Shown: positions 1 to 12,940, numbered from the stretch's first letter. The stretch: 64,000 bases of DNA from Glycine soja (GCF_004193775.1 NC_041005.1:17207865-17271864); one strand, 5' to 3'. Notes: generated by a model not told the origin, from the sequence alone. Translations and numbers: made by a program.

Positions 1-762
1 AATTTTTTTTTGGGGCTTAAGATCTCTCTATTTGTATTACGATTATACGATGTAAGTGTTATATACTTTTCGATTTTAAGTAGTATCTTAATTTTAATTA
101 CTTTGGGGTTTATGTTGTTAATAATGGTCCAAAATTTTGTTTAAATGTAGAAATGACGGTGTTCTGGTTTAGCGTATTGCTTAATGTTTTTTTTTTTTTC
201 ATTTTCTCCTGTAGATGTACTAGTACTACTATTAGTTTTGAAAATAATCTCTGAAATTAATTTTTAACAACTATTTTTTGTATATTTATCTTGCGCGCGT
301 GTATATAATTTTTCTGAAACACCACTTTTTAGTGTGGCCTATGTCTTACGTCACTTCATCAAATTTAAAAGACTCATCCATGTGATCAATTAAGTAAACC
401 AACTCATGATTAATTAATTTTCTAATCCTAGAGAATTTTGACAAATTAAAAATAAATAAATTAATAGATTATTTTATTTTGCTTATCCATTATAATTCAT
501 TAAATACATCCCTTTTCACACCCTTGTTTACTCTTTGTGCCCCAAAATTGCATTGAGTTGTCACTTAGGCATGATGCGGAGTTCAAGGAGAAAAGAATGA
601 TAAACAATTGAAAGGAGTAAAATTGCGGCGGGGTTACCCAATTCCTTGATTATGCAAGTACCACAAATGTTATTTTAAAGCATAATTGCATACACAAAGA
701 GCCCTGAACAAATAACTTCTGAAGCAAATATGCTTCTTCTACAATATTTTTGCAAGTCCTTA
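1..762. other. AT-rich intergenic DNA and 3' flank of RTM2-like gene 1
   Basis: No coding region is recognisable. From about 545 onwards the sequence resembles the 3' flank of the second RTM2-like gene near 27.88-28.2 kb: a shared 'cattgagttgtcact' and a shared 'gggttaccca' are visible. This part therefore belongs to the duplicated block. An AATAAA on the minus strand (763-768) lies about 65 bases past the stop codon of the gene and may be its polyadenylation signal. Confidence 0.5.
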
Positions 763-833
763 TTTATTGAAAGGAAACTCTTTAGTAATAAAAAAACCAT
801 GTGAAAGGAAATAGATGTGATGCCATTAATTGC

Positions 834-2712
834 CTATGGTCTACGTGAACGAAGCTTGTAGGTACCATAAACTCCAAGTGCCACCACAAGAACTGCTGCA
901 CCCATGTATACTATCCTTTGTTTATCTTCTTCATTGAATTTCTTAGCTAGACTAGTTATAGCTTGAGAAGCAGAAGCAGCCACTTCCTTAATTCTTGCCC
1001 TTGTTGTTGATTCAGGAATGGCCTTCTTATCACTCTTTTTTCCAACATTATTGCCAATTTTACCATTTATTTCCCTTCTCTTCTCTCCTTCAGATGGGCC
1101 CAAACCTTTGCTTTCTTCCTTCCCTTCCTTGTTAGGGGAATCATCCACCATAGCCTTTTCAGGTGGCTTTCCTGATTCCCAAGTCTTCTTGGAATGGTCT
1201 TCAGTTTCTTCCTTTTCAACAAGCTTTTGCTTTTCCACATTTTCGTCAATTTCTCCTTCAGAATTTTCCTCTCCTTGAAGCTTGCCATTTTTTGCTAGTG
1301 TAGCATTTGGGGGAATTACTTCTTGACCCTTTTGAGGCATAGATTCTTCTGTGTCTTGTGATGGTGTTGAAGTTGAACCCTCATGACCTACTTGTATTTT
1401 ACTATCAACTTTTGTTATAGTATCTTTTGTGCAAATTTCTTCTTGACCCTTTTGAGCCTTAGACTCTGGTGTGTCCTGTGATGAGGTTGAAGAAGCCTCA
1501 TGAGCAACTTGTTTTTTACTATCAACTTTTGTAATAGTATCTTTTGTGGGAATTCCTTCTTGACCCTTAGACTCTTGTGTGTCTTTTGGTGGGGTTGAAG
1601 TTGAAGCCTCTTGACCAACATGTTTTTCACTTTCAACTTTGGTAAGTGTAGCTTTTTGGGGAATTCCCTCTTGATCCTTTTGATGCATGGACTCTTGTGT
1701 GGCATTTGGTGGAGTCGAAGTCACATGATTAGCTTCTTCTTTACTATCTTGATTATCATCTGTAGGAGTACCTTCTTTTTCTTCCTCTGGATTTGATTCT
1801 TCTTCTTCTGATGGTTCTTTGGGTGGTTCTTGTTCAGTTGGTTGTGTTTCTAGCTTAGGGACTTTCCCTGGAATTGTTGGTATTGTAATGATGACAGTTT
1901 TTCCATCAAACTTTCCCTTAATTTTGTTAATGTCACAATACTCTGGAAATTGATATAATGCATTGAAACGTGCCCTTTTATTGTTTCCAAGTGATCGTTC
2001 GCCATGAATTCTCACCCTTGAAAACTCGTACTCAATTTTTGCTCCAATATGCTCTCGTACAAAACCTGTACAAAGGAAAATCATGGGAAACAACGATTAT
2101 AGAAAAAGGAAAATGGTCAACTTACACTCTAAAAATGAGGCATTGGGTAGAAGGAAGGAAGAAAGATAAAAAAAGAAAGAGAAAAATAATAGATGTGATA
2201 AATGATTGACAAGGAATGAATAGAGAATTAAGAAGAAAAATGTTGTTGAAACAAGATCAAAGAGAAAAGAGATGCATATAATAATAATGACTACTACAAA
2301 AATTACTTTGACAAAAGGAAGAAATTTAATAGACATCTAAATCCTTATCCAATATTTAGAAAGAGAAAAAAAATATAGGTATGATAAGATTAATGATGTG
2401 ATAGAAAGAAATAAAAATAAAAGATATTTATAGTGTTTAAAATAATAGAGTATTTATTTATTATTACTCTAAAAAAATAACAATTTCAATTTCAGTCTAT
2501 CGATATATCTGTTTTTTTTCTTTAAATTTAATTGTTTATATCGGTTTGTGTAGTTTTTCAATTATTTCAATTATACTTCTAACAAGAATTGTAACGAAGG
2601 GATACCATATTATTGATTTGTATTATATAGAAAGTATATAAAATAATTAAATAAAAATTAAAATGCATAAAATGCAATAAAGTCATTTTGTTTTACTCAG
2701 TTTGAATATAAA

Positions 2713-2750
<38 letters not shown>

Positions 2751-3045
2751 CTTTTCTAAAAAAAATAATATATTATACATTCATTACATTTTTTTTTGTT
2801 AATTATTGGATGAAATTTTGAGATGAAGGACTTAATTTAACCAATTAAAAAATTAGGAGGAAAATCATCTCTTCATAAATTTGATACCTACTGAACAATT
2901 AAAAAATTAATGCAAGTAATAGAAAAGGAGCAGTAAGTAAACCAAACGAACCATCAGGAATGTGAACAACTAAGATGACTGATTCAGAAGTTTCCTTTGT
3001 TTCATATTTCGCTTCCAAATCTTCGAAGGATTGCGTGGTAGCCAT
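834..3045 (-). CDS. RTM2-like protein: Hsp20/alpha-crystallin domain with C-terminal membrane anchor
   Basis: Two coding exons on the minus strand: 3045-2952 and 2065-834, with a GT-AG intron at 2951-2066. The ATG at 3045 opens MATTQSFEDLEAKYETKE; the junction restores a Gly codon (..HIPD-G-FVREH..). The protein is 441 aa. Residues about 10-100 form an Hsp20-like beta-sandwich (VHIPDGF, VRIHGERSLGNNK, RFNALYQFPEYCD, KFDGKTVIITIP). Residues about 100-410 are acidic, Lys/Glu-rich and low complexity, with four related units of roughly 37-40 aa at about 147-292 (TKDTITKVDSK core). A single hydrophobic segment at about 416-434 is followed by KLRSRRP, a basic tail typical of tail-anchored proteins. 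This order matches plant RESTRICTED TEV MOVEMENT 2 and its relatives. In Arabidopsis, RTM2 acts in phloem sieve elements against long-distance movement of potyviruses; whether this copy does so is unknown. No lesion is seen. Confidence 0.85.
2717..2749. repeat. (AT)n microsatellite
   Basis: About 16 uninterrupted AT units, within the intron of RTM2-like gene 1. Confidence 0.9.
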
Positions 3046-3264
3046 TTTCCTACAATTGTGCTTTGATTTTATTTTTTTTCCTTTCAATTTCAGCAAATTA
3101 AGTACGGCAATGCGAGAATGGATACGATGTTTCTTGATCATTATTTGGTGGTTCCTCCGATCTTAATAGTGAATAGTTGAGAAGTTGAGTTTTCTTAAAA
3201 GTGAAACCATACCTTTTTGCCTGCATTGGTTTTCCTACATGATTAAACTTCTTGAATTTCCCTA

Positions 3265-3381
3265 GTCATCTGTGAGGTATAACTTCATTAATAAATAAAG
3301 TGAAAGTTCTCTGCTTGACTATTACACTTCATATTCCAGAAAGAGGGGGCAAACGTTTTTTTTTAATATATATATATAGAC
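3265..3381 (-). promoter_or_regulatory. Putative promoter/5' leader of RTM2-like gene 1
   Basis: Positions about 3268-3356 closely match 29869-29953 upstream of the second RTM2-like gene (shared 'cttcatattccagaaagagg'). On the minus strand a TATATATATTA tract at about 3366-3380 sits just upstream of the conserved block, where a TATA box would be expected, some 320 bases before the ATG. Promoter function is inferred from conservation and position only. Confidence 0.4.
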
Positions 3382-4394
3382 ACACACACAAACAATATTC
3401 ATGATACCTATTGTTCTATAAAGCATAATTACTCCTACATTTCCATTGACTACTAGAATGTTTCTAATTAAGAAGCATTAAAAAGGGAATTAAAAGAGAA
3501 ATGAATTACTTGCAGGCTTGCACTATGCACCTTAGATAAAGATATTGGAAGAAGTAAAAATAAAGAAATTATAGAAAATAAATTTAATAAAAAATTAAAA
3601 TTAAATTTTTTTATGTCGTTCTTTTTAACACAAAATTATTATTTTATTCTTTTATGTTATAAAATAATTTATCTTTTTTTTTAGAATTAAAAAATAGCAC
3701 TCACTATTTTACTCCCATTTCATGTCTCTTAAATGGTAAATACTTTTGCTAAAACCGACCAATTATTATAACTCTTCTATCTTTTTCAACGCATCTAAAT
3801 AAGATTTTTTTTTCTTTTTTAATTTTATCTTCTTATTTCACCTCATTCAAGTAAGGTGTAAGAGGACTAATTTATTTTTAATGAATTCAATTTAATATTT
3901 TTTTTTTACTTATAATATAATGCCATACACATTATGAATTAAAGGTCTGTTTGGTGGTAAGAATGATCTATTCCAGAGAAAAATGAGTACAATATATAAT
4001 ATATAGATGAGAGTATTGTCAAATAATTACATATCAATAATTATAAATTAAGGGTCTGATTGATGGTCAAAATAGTACAAGACATGATCCTGTCTTGTTA
4101 TAATATGTTGTTTATTATGTGAATATGTTACAATCAATAGGATATAATAAGCTCACATCTCTCTATTTATCTATATATATTATTATAATATTTAAACTAT
4201 TAAAAAAATATGTATAATAATATTAGGCTAACAAATAAAAGATTTATAATATAATAAATATAATGTATACTGATATATTAATTTGTATGACAGTTGTATA
4301 ATTTATTTTATTCAATAAAATTATATAATTTATTTTCTTATTACTTTATATATAGTATTACATATTATTATAAATAAACGTTGAATATTATATG

Positions 4395-4409
<15 letters not shown>

Positions 4410-4446
<37 letters not shown>
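4410..4446. repeat. (TA)n microsatellite
   Basis: Run of TA units preceded by an imperfect TATATG/TATACA stretch. Confidence 0.9.
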
Positions 4447-4447
<1 letters not shown>

Positions 4448-4651
4448 CTATAGTATTAAAATATACATAGTAATATGTAATATAAATTCACTGTAAAATA
4501 ATATACACCGTATTTATTTATTTATTTATTTTATAAAACTATATATAGCGAATTTATATATTTACTTTCTACATCTTACTATATAATTTATATATTACTT
4601 TTAATTTTTATATATACAACTTATTTATATATTTTAATCATCCTATTATCT

Positions 4652-4655
<4 letters not shown>

Positions 4656-4702
<47 letters not shown>
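4656..4702. repeat. (AAT)n microsatellite
   Basis: About 15 tandem AAT trinucleotides with no visible interruption. Confidence 0.9.
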
Positions 4703-6293
4703 TTTTGACACATAAACTTAAATTATATTATTAATTAAAATATTAAAATTTAAATAATTATTATTCAAATATTTTATTAATAATTATAATTTTAAGAAAA
4801 GTAATCACATAAATAAAACATATCTTGTATATTTTAGTTAAAATTATAATTTTTTTAATTTTCATATTTTGTAAAAAATAAATTAAAAGTATTTTTAGAA
4901 AATTATATGGAATTATAATGAAACATTAATTTTTCATTTGAACATAACTCATTATATTCTACTGTTATTTAGTTTGCTGTACACCAAACATTAAATATGA
5001 TTAAAACTTCTTATATTCTTATCCTGCTATCTTATTGTATATTATCTTTAACTATGAAATGAGTCCTAAGAATATTCAATTTATATACTTGGCAGGGGAA
5101 ATCATTTGCTCTAGCTAATCCCAACTTAAATAATTCCAAATTCCCAATAGGGACACCAACTAGGTGAAAGATAATACAACCAAAAATCGTCAGCTTCGTC
5201 AGTGCGTGTTGCTCTCTATTTTATTTTTTTTATGTTTGAGAAGAGATGTAAAAGAATTTGCTGCTCTATATGGCAATGGGAATACATAAATCATTCATTA
5301 AAAAAAAAAGAGAGAATACCCGAGTAGGATGCAAAAGACATTAATTGCAATATTGTATAGTTTCAACACTTTTCATTGACTTGGATCAAAGGAAAATGGA
5401 CTTATATAAGCATAGATGATAGATCAATTGCCAAATCTTTGGGGAGGCATTCATGTTTAGGCAAGTTGGATGGTTGAATAGAAGTAATTTTGTAGCTCCA
5501 AATATTGCTTCAGTTGGAAAGGATAATTTTGATATTTTATAATTTTAAGAAAAGTTTTATATTTTACTTGGTGAGTTGTAAGTAAAAGATTTAAAACAAT
5601 TTAACTAATTTAATTTATGAAATGAAGTGACAGGGTAATTCTTTAGTAGCAAGTTGCAACCATTGTTCCCAAAAGAACTTAAATAGAGGCATGAAAAGGG
5701 CCAAAAATGTCTTTCACCGAACAGGTACCAAGAAATGAAGAGAAAAACTGTAGCTATAGTAATCCCTTCTGTCTTCCTTCCTTTCCTCTGCACATCTAAA
5801 AAATCCATGATGTGCTGAATTGGAAAGATGCAGCATCTACACAGATAGCCTTTACAAATTTTTTAATTTTGACACAAAAAAGAATAGATGTATCATGCTA
5901 AATGAATAGCCAAATCACTCAGTAAACAAAGAAATAAATTAGCTTGGGTGATAGAATAGCAGTGTTATTAAAAATGAAATTCTATATCAATATCAAGTGT
6001 AGAGTAAAAAGGCTTTCCAAATCTGTGACAATACTTAAACATGCGCCAGCGCAAGAATAATTAAACACGCTAAATAAGATTTGCTCAAAAGTTTCTATAA
6101 GCTTGTAATGCATATATAGTGGGGTTCTTAACGTTGTACTAAGTTCACTTAATTTATCCAACATCAAGGCTTTTATATAGGTTTGGTTGGGTTATGTAAG
6201 TGAAAAATGTAGAGGCCAAAAATAAAAGCTACCACCAAAAGTAATGATCAAGAGTCAAATGAGTTAAAATTTTGTTTTGCATCCATATACTTT

Positions 6294-6588
6294 TGATAAG
6301 ATGTGATTATTGGAACTGTCTAACAAACTATAATAGATCAGATTTTTTATGTTATTTTTTAGGAAAAATAAAAGTTATGTTGACTAATAGGATAAAGCAG
6401 TTTTGGTCCTATTCTCTAGGCATGATCTATTAGTGATGTTATCTCTGTGTTAGCAGTTATTTTCTTTTTTATGTTTATAAATACGTTGCTTCATATCTAA
6501 ATAAAACAAGCCTTTGCAGTCTCAATTTCCTTTACGCTCTCTTTCATTCTTTAATACTTATGTCTGTTGTTATTAACAAAAAACATCA
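6294..6588 (+). repeat. 5' LTR of Copia-A
   Basis: Begins TGATAAGATG and ends AACATCA. It contains the TATA-like 'tttataaatacg' near 6474 and matches 12941-13234 along its whole length. Confidence 0.93.
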
Positions 6589-6642
6589 AATTGGTATCTA
6601 GAGCTCTTATCTTTAAGGGATCTATGAATTGAGAGAAATCGT

Positions 6643-8173
6643 AATGGAGGGAGAAACATCATACACAGTAGGTCCACCACCAATTTTTTATGGTGAAGAG
6701 TACGAATTATGGGCTACAAGGATGACCACTCATCTTGAAGCTTTGGTTTCACAAGTAGTAGAAGAAAACTATGATGTTCTTGAACTACCTTTAAATCCAA
6801 TGGTGGCTCACATGAAGAATCATAGAGAGAGGAATACCAAAAAGGCTAAGGCTAAAAATTGCCTTTTCTCTGTTGTGTCAAAAATTATTTTTACAAGAAT
6901 TATGAACTTCAAGTCTGCCAAACAGATTTGGGATTATCTTAGATCAGAATATCAAGGCTGTGAAAGAACCAAAGGCATGCAAGTACTCAACTTGGGCAGA
7001 GAATTCAATATGCAGAGCATGAAAGAGATTGAAACAATTAAAGGCTACACTGACCGGCTATTAGGTATAGCAAATAGAGTGAGGTTTCTTGGGAAGGACT
7101 TTCCTGATGAAAGAATAGTGCAAAAAATACTGGTCACTATACCCGAGAAGTATGAATCGAAGATATCAGCATTGGAGGAGTCTAAAGACCTGTAAATCAT
7201 CACCTTGGGAGAACTCATAAATGCTCTACAAGCCCAGGAGTAGAGAAGAATGATGAGACAAGAGGAGGTGGTACAAGGTGTGTTTCATACGAAAGCACAA
7301 AATTCAAAAGGTGGCAAAGACAAGAAGAACAACAAATGGAGGAACAAAAAACCAGAAGGCTCCAACAAGCTGCAAGGTGAGACCTTTCCTTCTTGTCCGC
7401 ATTGCAAAAAGACAAATCATCCTGAAAGAAAATGTTGGTGGAGACCATATGTCAAGTGCAGAAATTATGGCAATATGGGACATGTAGAGTGAATATGCAA
7501 GTCCAAATCAGAAGAGGCAAAGGTGGTTGCGAAGGAACAAGAAGATAAGCAACTCTTTGTCGCAACATGCTTTGCCACAAGCAATAGTTCCAGTGATTCA
7601 TGGTTAATAGACAACAGTTGCACAAACCATATGACTAATGACTTGAAACTCTTTAAAGAACTTGACAACGGGAAGGAATACAGAAATGATGTTTTTGATA
7701 AATTTTGTGAAGAAGCTGGTATTGAGCACCAACTCACCGTACCTTACACCCCACAACAAAATGGTGTGAATGAGAGAAAAAATAGAAGTATCATGGAGAT
7801 GACAAGGTGTATGTTGCATGAAAAGGAGTTGCCAAAGAAGCTATGGGCGGAGGCTGCAAACACTGCAGTATTTTTACTTAATAGACTACCTACAATAGTT
7901 CTGCACAAAAAAACTCCATTTGAAGGCTGGTTTGGTTACAAACCAGATTTACAAAATCTAAAAATCTTTGGTTGTGTTTGTTTCTTTTATGTTCCACAGG
8001 TTAAAAGGGACAAACTTGATAAGAAGGAAGAACCCGGAGTTTTCATTGGATATAGCAACACCTCCAAAGCTTACAGAATTTTCCAACCTCAAAATGGAAA
8101 AATTCTTGTGAGTAGAGATGTCAAATTTATGGAAGATCAACAATGGAGTTGGGATGAACCAATAAGGAAGTAG
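6643..8173 (+). pseudogene. Copia-A gag, protease and integrase remnant
   Basis: The ATG at 6643 opens MEGETSYTVGPPPIFYGEEY, a UBN2/DUF4219-type gag. One reading frame runs on through stops at 7193-7195, 7241-7243 and 7490-7492 to a stop at 8171-8173. Two zinc-knuckle motifs are seen: CPHCKKTNHPERKC (intact CX2CX4HX4C) and a second in which a Cys is Tyr (CRNYGNMGHVE). The protease active site reads DNSCTNHMT where the family has DSG. After LFKELDNG the frame jumps into the second half of the integrase (VPYTPQQNGVNERKNR, holding the catalytic Glu). The rest of the protease, the pre-integrase zinc domain and the integrase Asp residues are missing. Nonfunctional. Confidence 0.9.
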
Positions 8174-9263
8174 CTGCCAGAAATCCCATAGTTCCTTGAT
8201 GATGATGTAGATGACATTCTTGTCAGAGGTACAAGATCTTTATCTGAGATTTATCAAAAGAGTAATGTAGTTGTCCTAGAACCTGTAGAATTTGAAGAAG
8301 CTAAAAAGAATGACAAGTGGATAAATGCTATGAAGGAAGATTTGAAAATGATAAAAAAATGACACGTGGGAGCTAGTGGACAGACCTCAACACAAACAAC
8401 CTATAGGGGTAAAATGAGTTTATAGAACCAAACTTAATCCAAATGGTTCTATAAATAAATACAAGGTCGGGTTGGTGGTGAAAGGCTATGCTCAGGTGTT
8501 TGGAGTGGATTTTTTAGAAACCTTTGCCCCAATTGCACATCTGGATACAATTAGAATGCTACTTGCCTTGATTGCACATAAAAGGTGGAAAGTTTATCAT
8601 TTAGATGTAAAATCTGCCTTTCTAAATGGTTACTTGCAGGAGGAGATTTATGTAGAGCAACTTGAGGGGTTTCAAATCAAAGGAGAGGAGCATAAAGTTT
8701 ACAAGTTGAAAAAGGCATTATATGGTCTTAAACAGGCTCCTAGGGCCTGGTATAGCATAATAGATGATCATCTTCAAGATCTTGGATTTGTCAAAAGTCC
8801 AAGTGAGGTTGCATTATATGTGAAATTGGTAGATGCAAACTTAATCATTATTGTTGTCTATGTTGATGATTTATTTGTGACAGGAAGTGATGAGAAACTC
8901 ATAAAGGAGTTTAAAGCTGAAATGCTTAAAGCATTTGAAATGACAGATCTTGGCTTGATGAGTTTCTTTTTGGGAATGGAGGTGAAACAAGATCATGATG
9001 GAATCCTCATTCACCAAAAGAAGTACACAAGGGAAATACTCAAGAAGTTTCATATGGAGGACTGCAAAAGCACTACATCTCCAATGAATCAAAAGGAGAA
9101 ATTTAGCAAGGTTGATGGAGCTGATAAAGTTGACGAAATGCATTACAGAAGCTTGATTGGTTGCTTAATGTATCTTACTGCAACTAGACCTGACAGTTTG
9201 TTTGCAGTAAGTATACTTTCAAGGTTCATGCATTGTGCTAGTGAAGTTCATCTTCAAGTTGCC
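8174..9263 (+). pseudogene. Copia-A reverse transcriptase remnant
   Basis: The RT core is readable from 8472 to the insertion at 9263: KGYAQVFGVDFLETFAPIAH, LDVKSAFLNGYLQEEIYV, YGLKQAPRAW, and the catalytic YVDD in VVYVDDLFVTGS. The integrase-RT linker between 8174 and 8470 holds stops, and an A-run near 8348-8360 shifts the frame just before the RT N-terminus (NDTWELVDRPQ in the other frame). The RT ends abruptly at the nested solo LTR and resumes as RNase H at 12395. Confidence 0.88.
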
Positions 9264-10167
9264 TGTGATACCCTCTACCCCTCACATATATACTAACAAA
9301 GGAATAAAAATTCAAATATTAATTAAAAGTATTTTTATTTTTTTTACATTTTTAAATACAAGCCTTTCAAAGGGATAAAAGGCTCACATTCAATTTCTTC
9401 TACATCATATAATAAAGTCATCTCGGTTCAAACAAGACCGTCTAAGACTTCATACAATTAATATAAAACCCTATACCCCAATGCCACATCCTATCAGAGC
9501 GTTGTGTCTCGACGTCTTTCAACACAAGGTTCCTTAAAGCAATTCACCTAGTCATCTGCTCCCCCGAACACAAAGTTCAAGATCATCACAAGATCCAAAC
9601 ACGAACAACACACGGGGAGTGAGTTATCACATTCCTAACTAATAGAGAAACAAGACAACTAGATATACATATCATATAAACCAAATAAAACTTACTTACA
9701 CGTAATTCACGTAATTCCACCACTTTGTCATTCAAAGTTCACTTTTCATCCATCAATCACACTTTTCAATCATCAATCACATTACACAAGAATCACACGC
9801 TCTGATCAAGACACAATAACACATCAATTCCATAATAAACAATTAGCAAGCACATGAGACAGTTATGCTAAGACTCAAGCCTATATGCAATGTGGTACCA
9901 TGTCAATGAAAGATCACCCTGGGCGCTTAGGAGTACATAACAAGACACACCACACAATGGGTTTGTCAGGTCACTCTCACTAAGTAAGATCATAGGGAGA
10001 CCAGTCAGGGTCACGATGTTTTGCGAGAATGCTCCAACCATATGGGATCAGCATAGGCTTAAAGGAGCACTCAAACCCGGTGACCCCCAAGGCCTACACT
10101 CCGAAGAGTCCGTCAGGGCCTCTCCCTCCTGATTCAGGTCCAACCCCTAAAATCATTTTAGCACACA

Positions 10168-10920
10168 AACACTGCTCGTGAATCATACAATACCCACGAT
10201 CTCACACTCGTGTTTTAAACACGTACAACATATTGCGCTACAATTTGACACTGGTTCCTAAATAGGAAACATACACTTTCTCTTTAACACTGGTTCCTAA
10301 ATAGAAAACCTACACTTTCTCTTTAACACTGCGCATTTACACTTTTCTCAAGATAACACTGGTCAGGTTATTGTATAATTCACAGCTTACAACACAAATA
10401 ATGTCACATCAAGAGTTAATCACACACTTATTCACAACCAAAACTCGTTCACAATTTCACATCTCATAATGTCACAATCCACTATCACATGTTTTCACGT
10501 ATCTCACAATTCAACACCTGTTCTAATTTACACTTTGACTCAATCTCAATAACAATATTACAATCTCAAGGCAACATATTATTCCACAATTCATCACATA
10601 TTTCATTTATAAGCACTGCTCATGAATTATACAATACCCACGATCTCACACTTGTGTTTCAAATACGTTTAACACATTGCATTACAATTTAACACTGATT
10701 CCTGAATAGGAAACCTACACTTTCTCTTTAATACTGCGCATTTACACTTTTCTCAAGATAACACTGGTCGGGTTATTGTATAATTCATAGTTCATAATAT
10801 AATTATTGTCACATCAAGTGTCAAACACACACACTTATTCACAAAAAAATATCATGCCAACAATTTAACATCTTATAATATCACATCAACCATCTCGTTT
10901 TTACATGTATCTCGCAAATC
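10168..10920. repeat. Direct tandem repeat of about 440 bp inside the solo LTR
   Basis: The segment from about 10168 ('cactgctcgtgaatc') recurs from about 10613 ('cactgctcatgaatt') with many matching sub-blocks ('tacaatacccacgatctcac', 'aacctacactttctctttaa', 'gcgcatttacacttttctca'). Within the first copy a 46-bp piece around 'cactggttcctaaatag' is itself doubled. Confidence 0.8.
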
Positions 10921-11035
10921 GACACATTCAACTTTATACTACTCAATCTTCACTATAATATTATAACACCATTATAATAACTTATTACACCTTATAACTC
11001 ATATATACTTCACACAATAATAATATTTGCATGAT

Positions 11036-11038
<3 letters not shown>

Positions 11039-11080
<42 letters not shown>
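11039..11080. repeat. (AT)n microsatellite
   Basis: About 20 AT units inside the nested solo LTR. Confidence 0.9.
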
Positions 11081-11086
<6 letters not shown>

Positions 11087-12394
11087 GTATATAGTAAATT
11101 AAACTACATTGTTTTTAATCAAAGGATTTCTATAACAATTAATTTAATATTACATCAAAAGAAATTACCACTAGGCATTAACCTTACAATTTTTTTTAAT
11201 TTATTATTCTAGTATTACAATAATTATATACACGTAACATGTTGGTCATCATCGTAGAAAAATTAGAACAAGATAATAATTTGTATAAAATAAGTCATTG
11301 AATAATATTATTTAAAATATAATTTACGTTAATAAAAAAAACTTAATTTTTTTAAGGGGTTCACACTCAACAAAAACACATCAATTTCACAGCAATTTCT
11401 CATTGGGACGTCAACTGATTCATCAAACATATATAATTCACTGTCATAATTATAAGGATAAAATGAAAATTATAAAAACACCCCAAAATTCATTCCAATT
11501 GATATCTCTAAGGATTCCTACACATGTTCTCACTAATCTCCAATTGTGAATAACTCATCCCTTACCTCTAAGCGGGCTCATGTGTCTTCAGCCAACGATA
11601 GCAGCATCTTTAGTGGTTCCCTGAGATTCCTTCAGCTTTTTCCTCTAACTGGTCCGATAGAGTTCCCAAACGTCAGAGAGAGAAGGGATTGAAGCCTCCA
11701 CTTGTACTGTCTTGGTGTGATTCCTTTTTCTCTCTCCGTGAATATTATCTCGCAAATCCCAATGGTGAAGATGTGAGGAACTGAATCGCGAACTACATAT
11801 CAAAACTTTATGAAAATCCAACGGTCAATGAAATCGAGGTTGTAGTTTTACTGATGCCGTTTTGGGTTTCTGCGGGAAAGGAAAATGCTACGATGCGAAA
11901 GGTATTTCTCTCAGCTCAAAAATGATATCAAAATTCCCAACAGTGAGAATGCTCGAAATTGGGTTGCGAACATGGTGCTCAAATTTCACGACGATCTAAC
12001 AGTGAATGAGTCCGAGATCATCGTTTTTCTGAGACAGGTTTGGTGGACTGCGGGAAAAAGAAAGTATTTTGAGAGGAGAAGGGGAAAAACGAAAATGAGG
12101 GAAAGAAGAGGCATCGTCAGTATGAAAACTGACCTAACATCGCTATTTATACCTAGGGTACACACAGCTTGTTATTACTCTATTTATTTGTTTTTTATAT
12201 TTTATAAAAAAAGAACTCTATTTTATTCCCTATCAAATGAATGAATCAAATGTTCTCTTTTTTTTTTCCTTCAAATCATTATTTCTCATTATTTATTTAT
12301 TTATAAAAACCTGATCATTTTTCTAAAACTCTATTTATTTAAAAATAAAAATTCTTTTTAGATTGGCTTACGAAAAATGGGATGTTACACTGCC

Positions 12395-12940
12395 AAACAA
12401 GTTGTTAGATATGTTAAAGGCACTTTAGACTATGGTATAATGTACTCTCATTCTCAAAATTGTAAGCTCCATAGATATTTTGATAGTGACTGGGTAAGTT
12501 GTATTGATGACATGAGAAGCATCTCTGGTTACTGTTTTCCTTTGGTTCTGGAGTCTTTTCTTGGTGTTCTAAAAAGCAAGAAGTTATAGCTCAATCAACT
12601 GTAGAAGCAGAGTATGTAGCTGTTGTTGCTGCAGTGAATCAAGCTCTTTGGATCAGGAAAATTATGACAGATTTGCATATGAAACAAGAAGAAAGCACAC
12701 AGATTTTTGTGGACAACCAGGCTGTAATCTCAATTGCTAATGATTCGGTGTTTCATGGCAAAACTAAGCATTTCAAGATAAAGCTTTTTCTTCTAAGAGA
12801 AGTTCAAAGGGAAGGAGAAGTGAAGTTACTGCAAAACAGAGAATCAAAGTGTTGACATTCTGACCAAGGCACTTCCAAAAGCCAGATTTGAATACTTGAG
12901 ACAAAAGCTTGGAGTTTGCAGTTCCAAAGTCAACGAGGAG
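12395..12940 (+). pseudogene. Copia-A RNase H remnant and polypurine tract
   Basis: Continues the polyprotein after the nested LTR: QVVRYVKGTLDYGIMYS, then ISGYCF, then in another frame QSTVEAEYVAVVAAVNQALW, FVDNQAVISIANDSVFHGKT, and finally ILTKALPKARFEYLRQKLGV. At least two frame changes separate these blocks. The stretch ends at the purine tract GAGGAG beside the 3' LTR. Confidence 0.88.

Larger units (their letters stand above)
3382..6288. other. AT-rich intergenic DNA, no gene recognised
   Basis: Very AT-rich with short scattered open frames that match nothing I recognise. The longest minus-strand frame here (5605-5808, 67 codons) has no recognisable domain. It contains two simple repeats listed separately (4410-4446 and 4656-4702). 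Confidence 0.6.
9264..12389 (-). mobile_element. Nested 3.1 kb solo LTR, probably Ty3/Gypsy Tat/Ogre-like
   Basis: The inserted block starts TGTGATACCC and ends GATGTTACA, with complementary TGT..ACA termini, and separates Copia-A RT from its RNase H. The flanking 5-mers are TTGCC (9259-9263) and CTGCC (12390-12394), a TSD with one mismatch. No retrotransposon protein is encoded inside, so a solo LTR is the simplest reading. A TATAAATAG box lies on the minus strand at 12143-12151, so the LTR probably points left. The long LTR and the TGTAACATCCC terminus (minus strand) recall the Tat/Ogre group; the lineage is a guess. Confidence 0.75.

Noticed and set aside
1018..1278. Plus-strand frame of 86 codons opposite the RTM2-like exon
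   Set aside because: It is the antisense shadow of the Lys/Glu-rich tail, giving a Ser/Phe/Pro-rich string with no domain.
11885..12244. 119-codon plus-strand frame (MLRCERYFSQLKNDIKIP)
   Set aside because: It lies inside the guest solo LTR, has no domain and is oriented opposite to the LTR promoter; likely chance.
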